From NCBI RefSeq assembly GCF_030323865.1, contig NZ_CP066362.1, positions 4,157,454 through 4,221,453 on the forward strand: 64,000 bases of DNA. The letters are read 5' to 3'. The translations under genes and the position numbers were made by a program. Below are positions 17,596 through 25,578 of this stretch, piece by piece. The notes beneath the pieces were generated by a model, which searched no databases, was not told the DNA's origin, and saw only the letters and a list, made by a program, of their open reading frames with translations. The stretch comes from Pseudarthrobacter defluvii. GTDB lineage: Bacteria; Actinomycetota; Actinomycetes; Actinomycetales; Micrococcaceae. How positions within the stretch are numbered: position 1 is the stretch's first letter; each line of letters begins with the position of its first letter.

Positions 17596-19127
17596 GCACG
17601 GAGCAGGCGAAAGCGGGTCCGGTCCAAGCGGTCAAGGCGGGATTGAAGGGAGGGCTTGCCTGGGGCGCTGCTGGAGTAGTGGCCGGCAGGGCACTGCAGT
17701 TCCTCACGATGCTTGTCCTGGCCCGGATATTGGCCCCTGAGCACTTTGGCGCCCTGGCTGTCGCGCAGGTTATCCAAACCATTGCGATCAATGTGACGGA
17801 ACTGGGTGCCACCGCAGCGCTGGCACGCGCTGATCGCGATCCACGTGAGATTGCACCCACAATCCTGACATTGGGAGTGGCAACGAGTGCGGTGATCACG
17901 GGAGCGGTCATCTTCTTTGCGCCAACCTTGGCCGCGGTCCTTGGTGATCCCGGCGCTTCCGGAGTCATTCAAATCCTCTCCATCACCATTCTCCTGTCAG
18001 GGTGCTCGGGCGTGCCAGCGGCCATGGTCTGGCGCGAGTACCTCCAGCGGCCACGTGCGTTCGTGGAAATTGCGGGAGCTGTATTGACTCTTGCGGTGGC
18101 GATCCCGATGGCAAAGAACGGCTTGGGGGCCTACGCCCTTGTTTGGTCACGTGTAGCCGGGCAATTACTGACCACGGCCGGATATTGGGTTATTACCCCA
18201 GTCCGGTTCCGTCCCGGCTTTGATCGGCTTGCCGCAGGTTATGTCCTCCGCCTCGGGATGCCTTTGGCGCTGGCAAATCTCGTTGTCTTCGCCACCTTGA
18301 ATTTGGACTACGTCATCGTGGGCCGGCAATTGGGTCCTGCCCAGCTGGGTGTCTATCTTCTGGCATTCAGCCTTGCCAACCTGCCGAGCAGCTTGATTAC
18401 CGCAATGATCCGAACGGTCGCATTACCTACTTTCGGCCGCCTGCATAAAGCGGGGCTCCTCGATCGGGCGGCACCGGATGTCCTGGGGTTGACCGCATAC
18501 CTGGCCATGCCGATATCCGCCTTGCTGGTGGGACTGGCAGGTCCGCTCGTCGAGGTGTTCTACGGCAGCACCTGGCAAGGCGCTCCAGCTGCCATGGTCG
18601 GGCTGGGCATATTTGGAGCGGGGAGGATCGTATCGGAAATCCTTGCCGATTTATGCGTAGGAGGCGGCCGCACAACCGGCCTGTTCTGGGTGCAAATGCT
18701 TTGGCTGGCCTGCCTCTTCCCAGCCCTTCTGGTGGGTGTCACCTATACGGGCGTGAGCGGTGCAGGTGCAGCCCACGCCATAGTGATTTGGATAGCAGTC
18801 CTCCCTGTCTACTTCTTCCTCGTAGGCCGGATTGTCAAAGTGTCGGTCAAGCGAATGCTTGCGCCATCCGTCACTCCGCTTTTTGCGGCCATAGGGACGG
18901 GTGCCATCGGTTGTCTCGCCGCTCAGTGGATCACCCCGCCGTTCCTCGCTCTTGCCTCGGGTTGCCTCGCTGGCACTGTGTTGTACCTGGCGCTGACCCT
19001 CCGCGCCGCCAAGCGAACGTACCTGCGATTGAAGCAGTTGAGCGACGCAGGCGCGGAAAAGGGTGAAAGGGCCGAAATCGATCCGGCCACCCCACCCGTG
19101 ACGACAACAACCTCCCAGACAACCTAA
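17592..19127 (+). CDS. Wzx-type polysaccharide flippase (oligosaccharide export family)
   Basis: A 511-aa multi-pass membrane protein with about 12-14 hydrophobic segments. The N-terminal GLAWGAAGVVAGRALQFL and LARILAPEHFGALAVAQV are typical of the MOP-superfamily RfbX/Wzx/MurJ-like flippases. It should move the lipid-linked repeat unit across the cytoplasmic membrane. A charged, Thr-rich tail of about 35 residues follows the last span. ATG 17592 overlaps the preceding stop. Finding a flippase and a separate Wzy-like protein (27509-28825) points to Wzx/Wzy-dependent rather than ABC-dependent export. Confidence 0.9.
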   Translation: MSTEQAKAGPVQAVKAGLKGGLAWGAAGVVAGRALQFLTMLVLARILAPEHFGALAVAQVIQTIAINVTELGATAALARADRDPREIAPTILTLGVATSAVITGAVIFFAPTLAAVLGDPGASGVIQILSITILLSGCSGVPAAMVWREYLQRPRAFVEIAGAVLTLAVAIPMAKNGLGAYALVWSRVAGQLLTTAGYWVITPVRFRPGFDRLAAGYVLRLGMPLALANLVVFATLNLDYVIVGRQLGPAQLGVYLLAFSLANLPSSLITAMIRTVALPTFGRLHKAGLLDRAAPDVLGLTAYLAMPISALLVGLAGPLVEVFYGSTWQGAPAAMVGLGIFGAGRIVSEILADLCVGGGRTTGLFWVQMLWLACLFPALLVGVTYTGVSGAGAAHAIVIWIAVLPVYFFLVGRIVKVSVKRMLAPSVTPLFAAIGTGAIGCLAAQWITPPFLALASGCLAGTVLYLALTLRAAKRTYLRLKQLSDAGAEKGERAEIDPATPPVTTTTSQTT

Positions 19128-19138
19128 AGGAGCTCGAA

Positions 19139-20272
19139 TTGACCCATCCTGAACAAATCCGTGTGCCTCTGGTTGATATCCCGGCGCAGCAGGAGGAGAT
19201 CCGGGAGGAACTGGAACCCCAACTGATGGATATTATGGCGCGGGCTGCCTTCGTAGGCGGCAAAGAGGTGGAGCTGTTCGAGCAGCAGTACGCGGACTTT
19301 CTCGGCGCAAGGCACTGCATCGGCTCTGCCAACGGAACTGACGCGCTGGAAATGGCGCTAAGCGCGGCCGGTGTAAAACCCGGGCAGGAAGTTATCGTCC
19401 CGGCCAACACTTTCATAGCAACCGTAGAGGCGGTTCTCAGAACCGGCGCGCGCCCAGTGCTGGCTGATGTAGACGAAGAGTACTTGCTGCTGGATCCGGA
19501 ATCGGTGCGGAAGTCGATAACGGACAAGACAGCTGCCATCATCCCGGTGCACCTCTTCGGGCAGGTAGCCCCGGTTGAGCGACTGGAGCCAATAGCGGAA
19601 GAATGCGGCGCTGTCATCATCGAAGATGCGGCGCAAGCTCAAGGGGCCACCAGGTTCAACAAGGCCGCGGGTACGCTCGGGCACTTGGCGGCCACCAGCT
19701 TCTATCCGGGCAAGAATCTGGGAGCCGCGGGGGATGCTGGGGCTGTCACCACAGACGATGATGCAGCAGCCCGGCATGTGCGGCTCCTTGGTTCCCATGG
19801 GAGTGAACACAAGTATCGGCATGAGATCATGGGCCGCAATTCCCGCCTCGATACTGTTCAGGCCGCTGTACTTTCCTGCAAGTTGCGGCGCTTGGCCGGG
19901 TGGAATGAATTGCGCCGCGAGGCGGCCATGAACTACCAGCAACTCTTGGCGGACATCGAGGAACTGCGACTGCCAACGTCAGCTCCTGGAAATTCAGACG
20001 TCTGGCACCTGTTCGTCATCCGTTTGGCGAATCGGGACCGTGTCGCGGACCAACTGCATGGCGCCGGGGTCTCCACCGCAGTCCATTACCCGGTACCCCT
20101 CCATCAGACGAGTGCCTGGAAGAGGTTGGATCTGCCCCCCGTGCACGCCCCAATCGCCGAGTCGGCAGCACAACAGATCCTGTCGATCCCGCTGTATCCC
20201 CATATTTCGCTGCAACAGCAACAGCATGTGACGAGGGCGTTGAAGAGTGCGCTGGCAAGGAGGTCGAATTGA
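19139..20272 (+). CDS. DegT/DnrJ/EryC1-family PLP aminotransferase (second)
   Basis: A 377-aa aminotransferase distinct from the first. The PLP lysine is K192 in TSFYPGKNLGAAGDAG. That context is common in enzymes acting on 3-keto sugars (WbpE, QdtB, FdtB group), and VIIEDAAQAQGA carries the cofactor Asp. It starts with TTG 19139, supported by AAAGGAG seven bases upstream. It could pair with the Gfo/Idh oxidoreductase at 12581 to make a 3-amino sugar. A 4-base TTGA overlap joins it to the next gene. Confidence 0.9.
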   Translation: MTHPEQIRVPLVDIPAQQEEIREELEPQLMDIMARAAFVGGKEVELFEQQYADFLGARHCIGSANGTDALEMALSAAGVKPGQEVIVPANTFIATVEAVLRTGARPVLADVDEEYLLLDPESVRKSITDKTAAIIPVHLFGQVAPVERLEPIAEECGAVIIEDAAQAQGATRFNKAAGTLGHLAATSFYPGKNLGAAGDAGAVTTDDDAAARHVRLLGSHGSEHKYRHEIMGRNSRLDTVQAAVLSCKLRRLAGWNELRREAAMNYQQLLADIEELRLPTSAPGNSDVWHLFVIRLANRDRVADQLHGAGVSTAVHYPVPLHQTSAWKRLDLPPVHAPIAESAAQQILSIPLYPHISLQQQQHVTRALKSALARRSN

Positions 20273-21492
20273 CTCGAATGAGTCTGGGCGAGGTTATATC
20301 GAGAACAGGATCGCGCGGTCTGGCGGATACCTCGCGCCGGGTAGTACGCCGCCTTTACGGCGAACTGGATGCCCGCATGGGGATCCAGTCTCTCAACTTT
20401 CCTCTGGATGCAGGGGACGTATCCAGTTCAACCAGTATGAGCACTGGAACGCCAAACACTTGCGAGGGACCAATGCATATTGGTTGGCTCATAACGCCAC
20501 CCATCCCAGGTGCCGGAGGCCATACGACCTTCTTCCGTATGGTGCGGGGGATGGAAGAGCGGGGCCACCGCTGCACGATTCTGGTTTACAACCGGAATGA
20601 CGGGGCGATGGAAAGGCACCGCTCGGTCATCAGGAACCACTGGCCCGGCCTGGCGGCTGACATCCATCCTGTCCCGGTGAGCTTGGATGGCCTTGACGCA
20701 TGTGTCGCCAGTTCATGGGAAACCGCTCATGTGCTAGCCGCCCGTATGCCCCGGCGAGGGGGCCCTTCACCCCACTACTTTATCCAGGATTTCGAGCCAT
20801 ACTTCCACCCTCGCGGTTCGCTTTATGCACTTGCCGAGGACAGCTACCGCTTCGGTTTCAACTTGATGGCCCTTGGACCGATGGTGGCGGAGGTATTGAA
20901 ACGGGAGGTCGGCGTCCGGTCAAAGATCCTGCCCTTTGGTAGTGATGTAGGTACCTACCGGCTCACCAACACCACTGGGCGCTCCGGTGTCGTATTTTTC
21001 GCGAAACCCGAGGCTGAACGCCGAGGGTACGATATGGGCCGCCTGGCATTGCAGCAATTCCATCGAATGCACCCGCGGCAGGAGATCCACGTTTACGGAG
21101 CACGGGTCACGGGATGGGGCGTTCCTGTCCGGCAGCACGGAAGAATTTCTCCCCGGGAACTCAACGAACTGTATAACCGGACCATTTCAGGGCTTGCCCT
21201 GAGCTTCACAAACATCACCCTGGTAGCAGCGGAAATGCTGGCAGCCGGCAACGTCCCGGTCCTCAATGATGACCAGTCATCCCGTGCGGTCCTCACCAAT
21301 CCGGAGGCGGTATGGGCTGCAGCCAACCCAGCAATATTGGCAAAAACCCTCAGTGACGTCGTCACGGCCGAGGATGCAGCCGAACGATCCGCGAGAGCCG
21401 CCTCCCACCGCGAACACACGTGGGCAGAAACCCAGGCCAGTTTTGCGGCCGCGTTGACTGGCTACGAGCTCAGCTCATTGGGCTCCTACTGA
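20269..21492 (+). CDS. WsaF-like rhamnosyltransferase-type glycosyltransferase
   Basis: A 407-aa GT-B type enzyme. A poorly conserved N-terminal stretch of about 68 residues precedes MHIGWLITPPIPGAGGHTTF. Later motifs include HYFIQDFEPYF, VFFAKPEAERRGYDMG and the donor-site region FTNITLVAAEMLAAG. This pattern resembles the WsaF family of S-layer and surface-glycan rhamnosyltransferases; the donor is inferred, not shown. The TTG start overlaps the previous stop and has AAGGAGG upstream. An internal ATG at 20473 would give just the conserved domain. Confidence 0.82.
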   Translation: MTRMSLGEVISRTGSRGLADTSRRVVRRLYGELDARMGIQSLNFPLDAGDVSSSTSMSTGTPNTCEGPMHIGWLITPPIPGAGGHTTFFRMVRGMEERGHRCTILVYNRNDGAMERHRSVIRNHWPGLAADIHPVPVSLDGLDACVASSWETAHVLAARMPRRGGPSPHYFIQDFEPYFHPRGSLYALAEDSYRFGFNLMALGPMVAEVLKREVGVRSKILPFGSDVGTYRLTNTTGRSGVVFFAKPEAERRGYDMGRLALQQFHRMHPRQEIHVYGARVTGWGVPVRQHGRISPRELNELYNRTISGLALSFTNITLVAAEMLAAGNVPVLNDDQSSRAVLTNPEAVWAAANPAILAKTLSDVVTAEDAAERSARAASHREHTWAETQASFAAALTGYELSSLGSY

Positions 21493-21540
21493 CTTCGGGG
21501 TCAGTGGGACTTCACGAATCGCATACCAGAGGAGAACAAG

Positions 21541-22644
21541 GTGCGTATGCCCACAGCTTTTTCGTGGTTGTCGACCCCCTTTTCCGTCCAGACGCCAGTG
21601 CCGGCTTCCACCATTGCGTCAAAGGCGCCCTCACCCCAGCAGGGACTGCAGTACGTTCCCGCCCTGGACGGCCTGCGGGCTGTCGCCATCCTGCTTGTCC
21701 TGGTGCACCACGGTCTCCAGCCACTGCCATTTGCAGGTTTCCTGGGCGTTGACATCTTCTTTGCTTTGTCCGGGTTCCTCATTACGACGATATTGCTCGC
21801 GGAACTTAACCGCTATGACCGCATCCGGTTAGGCCTCTTCTACTGGCGCAGGGCTGTCCGCCTGTACCCCGCGCTACTGATAGCCATCGTGGCCATTCTT
21901 CCTTTCGGGTTACTCATCCGGGGCAGCAAGCATCTCTTTGAGGTCGCCCTCGCCGCAACGTACCTGACGCCGGTGGCAGGCCAGTTCTTCGGCAAGTCGG
22001 GGCTTACCTGGCTTCAAACCTGGAGCCTCGGAATTGAGGAAATTTTCTACCTGATATGGCCATTCACGCTGATACTCCTGTTTTCGCGCCGCGTCCCCGG
22101 AAAATGGATCGTCTCCCTGGCCCTTGGGCTCATTCTGGACGGCGCACAGATTGTGCTCGCCTCCACCGGGCAGGACGCGAGCTACTTCCTCCGCGCCGGC
22201 GGCCTGTTCCTCGGATGCAGCTTCGCCCTGTGGCTCGCGGAGCATAGGGACGCCCATTTCGCCCCGTCGTGGGGATATGCCGGCGCACTGACCATAGCCT
22301 TCGGGGTGGTCACAGCCGGATTCTGGCCCGCGTTCAGTTCCCTGGCCTACATTGCGGCTGCGGCGGGAACCGTCGCAGCGATTGCTTCCATCGTGGCCGG
22401 TCCCGGGAACGCGTTTGCTTTGAAGTCCGTCCTTTCCGTTCCGCCCGTCGTTTACGTAGGAAAGATCAGTTACGAGCTGTACATCTGGCACTATCCGATG
22501 GCAATTCTCTTCATGCTCGCCGCCGGGACGGACCAACTCATCAACGTTGGTTGGTACGCCATACCGGGAAGCGCTGTTCTGGCAGTCATCACACACCATG
22601 CCCTCGTCAGGCCTGCCGCCAGATGGAAGAAGAGATTTTCCTAA
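21541..22644 (+). CDS. Acyltransferase 3 family membrane protein (OafA/YrhL-like)
   Basis: A 367-aa integral-membrane acyltransferase with about ten spans. Family motifs are LDGLRAVAILLVLVHHG (with the catalytic His), GVDIFFALSGFLI, and WSLGIEEIFYLIWP. It probably O-acetylates a sugar of the polysaccharide, passing acyl groups across the membrane. The GTG at 21541 has GAGGAG seven bases upstream. It closes the synthesis operon; the following 184 bases hold the promoter of the autokinase unit. Confidence 0.9.
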   Translation: MRMPTAFSWLSTPFSVQTPVPASTIASKAPSPQQGLQYVPALDGLRAVAILLVLVHHGLQPLPFAGFLGVDIFFALSGFLITTILLAELNRYDRIRLGLFYWRRAVRLYPALLIAIVAILPFGLLIRGSKHLFEVALAATYLTPVAGQFFGKSGLTWLQTWSLGIEEIFYLIWPFTLILLFSRRVPGKWIVSLALGLILDGAQIVLASTGQDASYFLRAGGLFLGCSFALWLAEHRDAHFAPSWGYAGALTIAFGVVTAGFWPAFSSLAYIAAAAGTVAAIASIVAGPGNAFALKSVLSVPPVVYVGKISYELYIWHYPMAILFMLAAGTDQLINVGWYAIPGSAVLAVITHHALVRPAARWKKRFS

Positions 22645-22683
22645 ACGAAAAGCGCCAAAGGGCTGACCACAGCCGCGGAGGTC

Positions 22684-22766
22684 CGCAGTTTCCACACTGT
22701 TGCAGGACAGGGCCCACAAAGGCCTAACCGGTTCATCCCGACGACAAGCAGCGCCGGGCTAATTTT
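22684..22766 (+). promoter_or_regulatory. Three-block promoter element, copy 2
   Basis: CGCAGTTTCCACA (22684-22696), CCCACAAAGGCCT (22713-22725) and GGCTAATTTT (22757-22766) match the element at 10828-10910 in order and spacing (29 and 44 bases), while the bases between differ. TAATTT in block 3 is a plausible -10 hexamer. It precedes the autokinase gene at 22829. Confidence 0.6.
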
Positions 22767-22828
22767 TCTCCAAGGCCGATGGGTCCACCCGTGCGGAGGT
22801 GCTCCACGGAAAGGGAAGGAACGACGTC

Positions 22829-24385
22829 GTGACAGGCAAACACGAGATCAACAGCGATGGCTCCATCGCAGGAATGGGAGTGCGCGACTATGTGCGCGTG
22901 GCTCGGCTCTACTGGCGCTCCATCGCGGTCGTGACCGTCCTTGTTACCGCCCTGGTAACCCTTTGGGCGGCCCTTCAGCCGCGTACCTACGCCGCGGAAT
23001 CCAGCGCCCTTGTGCTCACCGTGGGTTCGGACAGCGTCAACACACTCCTGACCGGTGATGCCCTGGCGAAGTCCAAAATCAAGAACTACGAGTCGATCGC
23101 GGAATCCCGGCTCATCGCAGATCAGGTCATCGCAGCGGTGGGCTTGAATACCACCGCTGACGCCCTGCTCCCCAGCGTTTCAGTCAACGTCCCCGTGGAT
23201 ACGGCAGAAATTCGCATCACTGCCACGTCTCCGGACCCGCTCATGGCTCAGCGGGTGGCTGATGCATGGGTCACCGAGCTGGCCAAAAGGGTGCAGCTGC
23301 TCGAAAGCTCCGTTACCGCCGGCCAACCAACCCCTCCGGCCCTCCCGGTAGGCCTGGTTCCCCTCGATAAAGCGGCCCTTCCTACGGCACCAATTTCCCC
23401 TAACATCAGACTCGCTCTCCTGTTCGGCGCAGTTGGTGGCCTTCTCCTGGCCTACGCCGCAGCACTCCTCCGCCATCATCTGGACCGCAGGCTGCGCAGC
23501 TCCACCGAGATCGAGCGCCTCTTCGACGTTCCCGTGATCGGGACTCTTCCCTATGACCCGGATATCAGCGGAGTCCTAAAGGTACTGGGCACCGAGCGGC
23601 ACAAACTTACACAGGCAGGAGAACGGAACCGTGCCTTTGTCGAGGCCCTCCGGGCGCTGAGGACCAACCTTAAGTTTCTCGATGTTGACCACCGTCCCCG
23701 CATCATCCTGGTAACCAGTCCGATGACTTCCGACGGCAAGTCAACCGTGGCCAGCAACCTGGCAGTAACGATGGCAGCTACCGGTGAGCCTGTCGTCGTC
23801 GTCGATGGAGACCTCCGTCGTCCCCGAATCGCTGGTGCCTTCAACCTCGTTCCGGGGGTCGGGGTGACCAATGTACTCAGCGGGCAAGCCCAACTGGTCG
23901 ATGTGATCCAAGCCCCGACAGTCCTGTCGAACCTTTCGATCGTGGGCTCCGGGCCAACCCCGCCCAACCCGAGCGAACTGCTGGGCACAAATGCCATGAA
24001 GCAATTGCTGAGCACCCTTGCAGCCGGAGCCACCGTACTGATTGACGCTCCCCCTTTGCTGCCCGTCACAGACGCTGCAGTTCTGTCGAGCGCCGCGGAT
24101 GGGGTGATCGTGGTGGCCAGGGCCGGTCAAACCACACGCGATGAATTTGAAAGGTCCCTCAGGGCACTTCAGAAGGTCCAGGCCCCGGTCCTCGGAGCGA
24201 TCTTCAACTGCGTTCCGACCAAAGGTGTGGATTCCTACGCGTACTACGGTGCCTACACTGCCTCGCCGGAAGCTGCCACTTCAGGGAGTGCCGGCAGGGG
24301 TGTTGAGGGTGATCGGCGGAGGACGGAAGAGGACGGTGCCGAAACCCGGGACCGATTTCCCAAGGAAAGCCGGAAAGCGTCGTAG
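22829..24385 (+). CDS. Polysaccharide co-polymerase / tyrosine autokinase (Wzz-CpsD fusion)
   Basis: A 518-aa protein. A chain-length (Wzz) domain lies between two spans (about 27-48 and 190-212). A cytoplasmic BY-kinase domain follows, with Walker A TSPMTSDGKST near 296-306, Walker A' VVVDGDLRRPR, and Walker B in LIDAPPLLPVTDA. A Tyr-rich stretch (DSYAYYGAY) near residue 470 is a likely autophosphorylation site. It controls chain length and export of the polymer together with Wzy. The GTG at 22829 follows GGAAGGA. No cognate low-molecular-weight tyrosine phosphatase is seen in the window. Confidence 0.92.
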   Translation: MTGKHEINSDGSIAGMGVRDYVRVARLYWRSIAVVTVLVTALVTLWAALQPRTYAAESSALVLTVGSDSVNTLLTGDALAKSKIKNYESIAESRLIADQVIAAVGLNTTADALLPSVSVNVPVDTAEIRITATSPDPLMAQRVADAWVTELAKRVQLLESSVTAGQPTPPALPVGLVPLDKAALPTAPISPNIRLALLFGAVGGLLLAYAAALLRHHLDRRLRSSTEIERLFDVPVIGTLPYDPDISGVLKVLGTERHKLTQAGERNRAFVEALRALRTNLKFLDVDHRPRIILVTSPMTSDGKSTVASNLAVTMAATGEPVVVVDGDLRRPRIAGAFNLVPGVGVTNVLSGQAQLVDVIQAPTVLSNLSIVGSGPTPPNPSELLGTNAMKQLLSTLAAGATVLIDAPPLLPVTDAAVLSSAADGVIVVARAGQTTRDEFERSLRALQKVQAPVLGAIFNCVPTKGVDSYAYYGAYTASPEAATSGSAGRGVEGDRRRTEEDGAETRDRFPKESRKAS

Positions 24386-24435
24386 CCCGCCGGGAACTAT
24401 CTGAAGTGCTTCGAACGGGAAACAGGAGAAAGTAG

Positions 24436-25578
24436 ATGCCCAAAACTGTCGCAGTTGTCGGCACCCGCGGCTATCCAAGCTACTACGGCGGTTTTGAAAC
24501 CGCCGTCAGGAAGATCGCCCCCTTTCTGGCTGGCAAAGGTTGGGATGTCAACGTTTATTGCCGCCCGGGTGCCACCAAAGATGACGATGACACCCGCGAT
24601 CCCCGCGTCCGGACCACCACGACCCCGGGTTTGGAACGAAAGTCGCTTAGTACCCTGTCATTCGGCCTCACGGCGGTCCTTCACAGCATCCATGAAAGTC
24701 CAGACGTCGCGTTGGTTATGAACGTGGCCAACGGTTTCTGGCTGCCCTTGCTAAAACTGCGCGGCATTCCAACTGTCGTCAACGTTGACGGCATCGAATG
24801 GGAACGTGCCAAGTGGAATGGTTTTGCAAAGTTCGTCTTTAAGCTTGGGGCGCGCCTAACCGCCCGGTTTGGAGATGTCCTGGTCAGCGATTCGCTTGAG
24901 ATACAGCGGCGCTGGAAAGAGGATTTCGGCCGCTCCTCCCTGTTTATCCCCTACGGGGGCGAAGTCCCGGAGCCCTTGGAAGTTGTCCCGGGCCTGGAAC
25001 ACGACTCCTATGTCCTTATGGTGGCCCGGTTTGTCCCCGAAAATACGGTGTCGGAGTTCTTCAGGGCAGTAGAGGACATCGCCGGTGAGCGTCCAGTGGT
25101 CATCGTGGGATCCAGCGGATACGGAGGTCCCCTGGACGAGGACGCAAAAGAGTTGAGTGACCGCCATCCGAACGTCACCTGGCTCGGGCACCTCAGCGAC
25201 GACAAGAAGCTGCTGTCACTGTGGCAGCACGCCGGCGTCTACTTCCACGGGCACAGCGTAGGGGGTACAAATCCAGCCTTGGTCCAGGCTATGGCCTGCG
25301 GAGCACCAGTGGTCGCGCGGCGGACCGCGTACAACAGCGAAGTCCTCGACACTTCGGAACATCTGGTGGATCCGCATCCGGCGGACATCGCAAAAGCCCT
25401 TCGACGCATGCTGTCGGACGACGAGCTCCGTTCAAGGGCGAGGACCGCAAACATGCAGCGGGCCGCTTTGCAGTACAACTGGGACGATGTTTGCGGGCGT
25501 TACGAGCAGGCACTTATGACGGCGACGGCGCCGGCGTCAAAGAAGACAATCCCGTTGGCAGTCGGGAAGGCCACATGA
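24436..25578 (+). CDS. DUF1972-type family 4 glycosyltransferase
   Basis: A 380-aa GT-B enzyme. The N-terminal VAVVGTRGYPSYYGGFET is characteristic of DUF1972-type rhamnosyl/galactosyltransferases of capsule loci. The C-terminal half carries the nucleotide-sugar-binding segment HSVGGTNPALVQAMACG. A good AGGAG site lies upstream. It is likely to add a hexose or deoxyhexose to the lipid-linked unit. Its stop overlaps the next glycosyltransferase start (ATGA), so the two are translated together. Confidence 0.88.
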   Translation: MPKTVAVVGTRGYPSYYGGFETAVRKIAPFLAGKGWDVNVYCRPGATKDDDDTRDPRVRTTTTPGLERKSLSTLSFGLTAVLHSIHESPDVALVMNVANGFWLPLLKLRGIPTVVNVDGIEWERAKWNGFAKFVFKLGARLTARFGDVLVSDSLEIQRRWKEDFGRSSLFIPYGGEVPEPLEVVPGLEHDSYVLMVARFVPENTVSEFFRAVEDIAGERPVVIVGSSGYGGPLDEDAKELSDRHPNVTWLGHLSDDKKLLSLWQHAGVYFHGHSVGGTNPALVQAMACGAPVVARRTAYNSEVLDTSEHLVDPHPADIAKALRRMLSDDELRSRARTANMQRAALQYNWDDVCGRYEQALMTATAPASKKTIPLAVGKAT

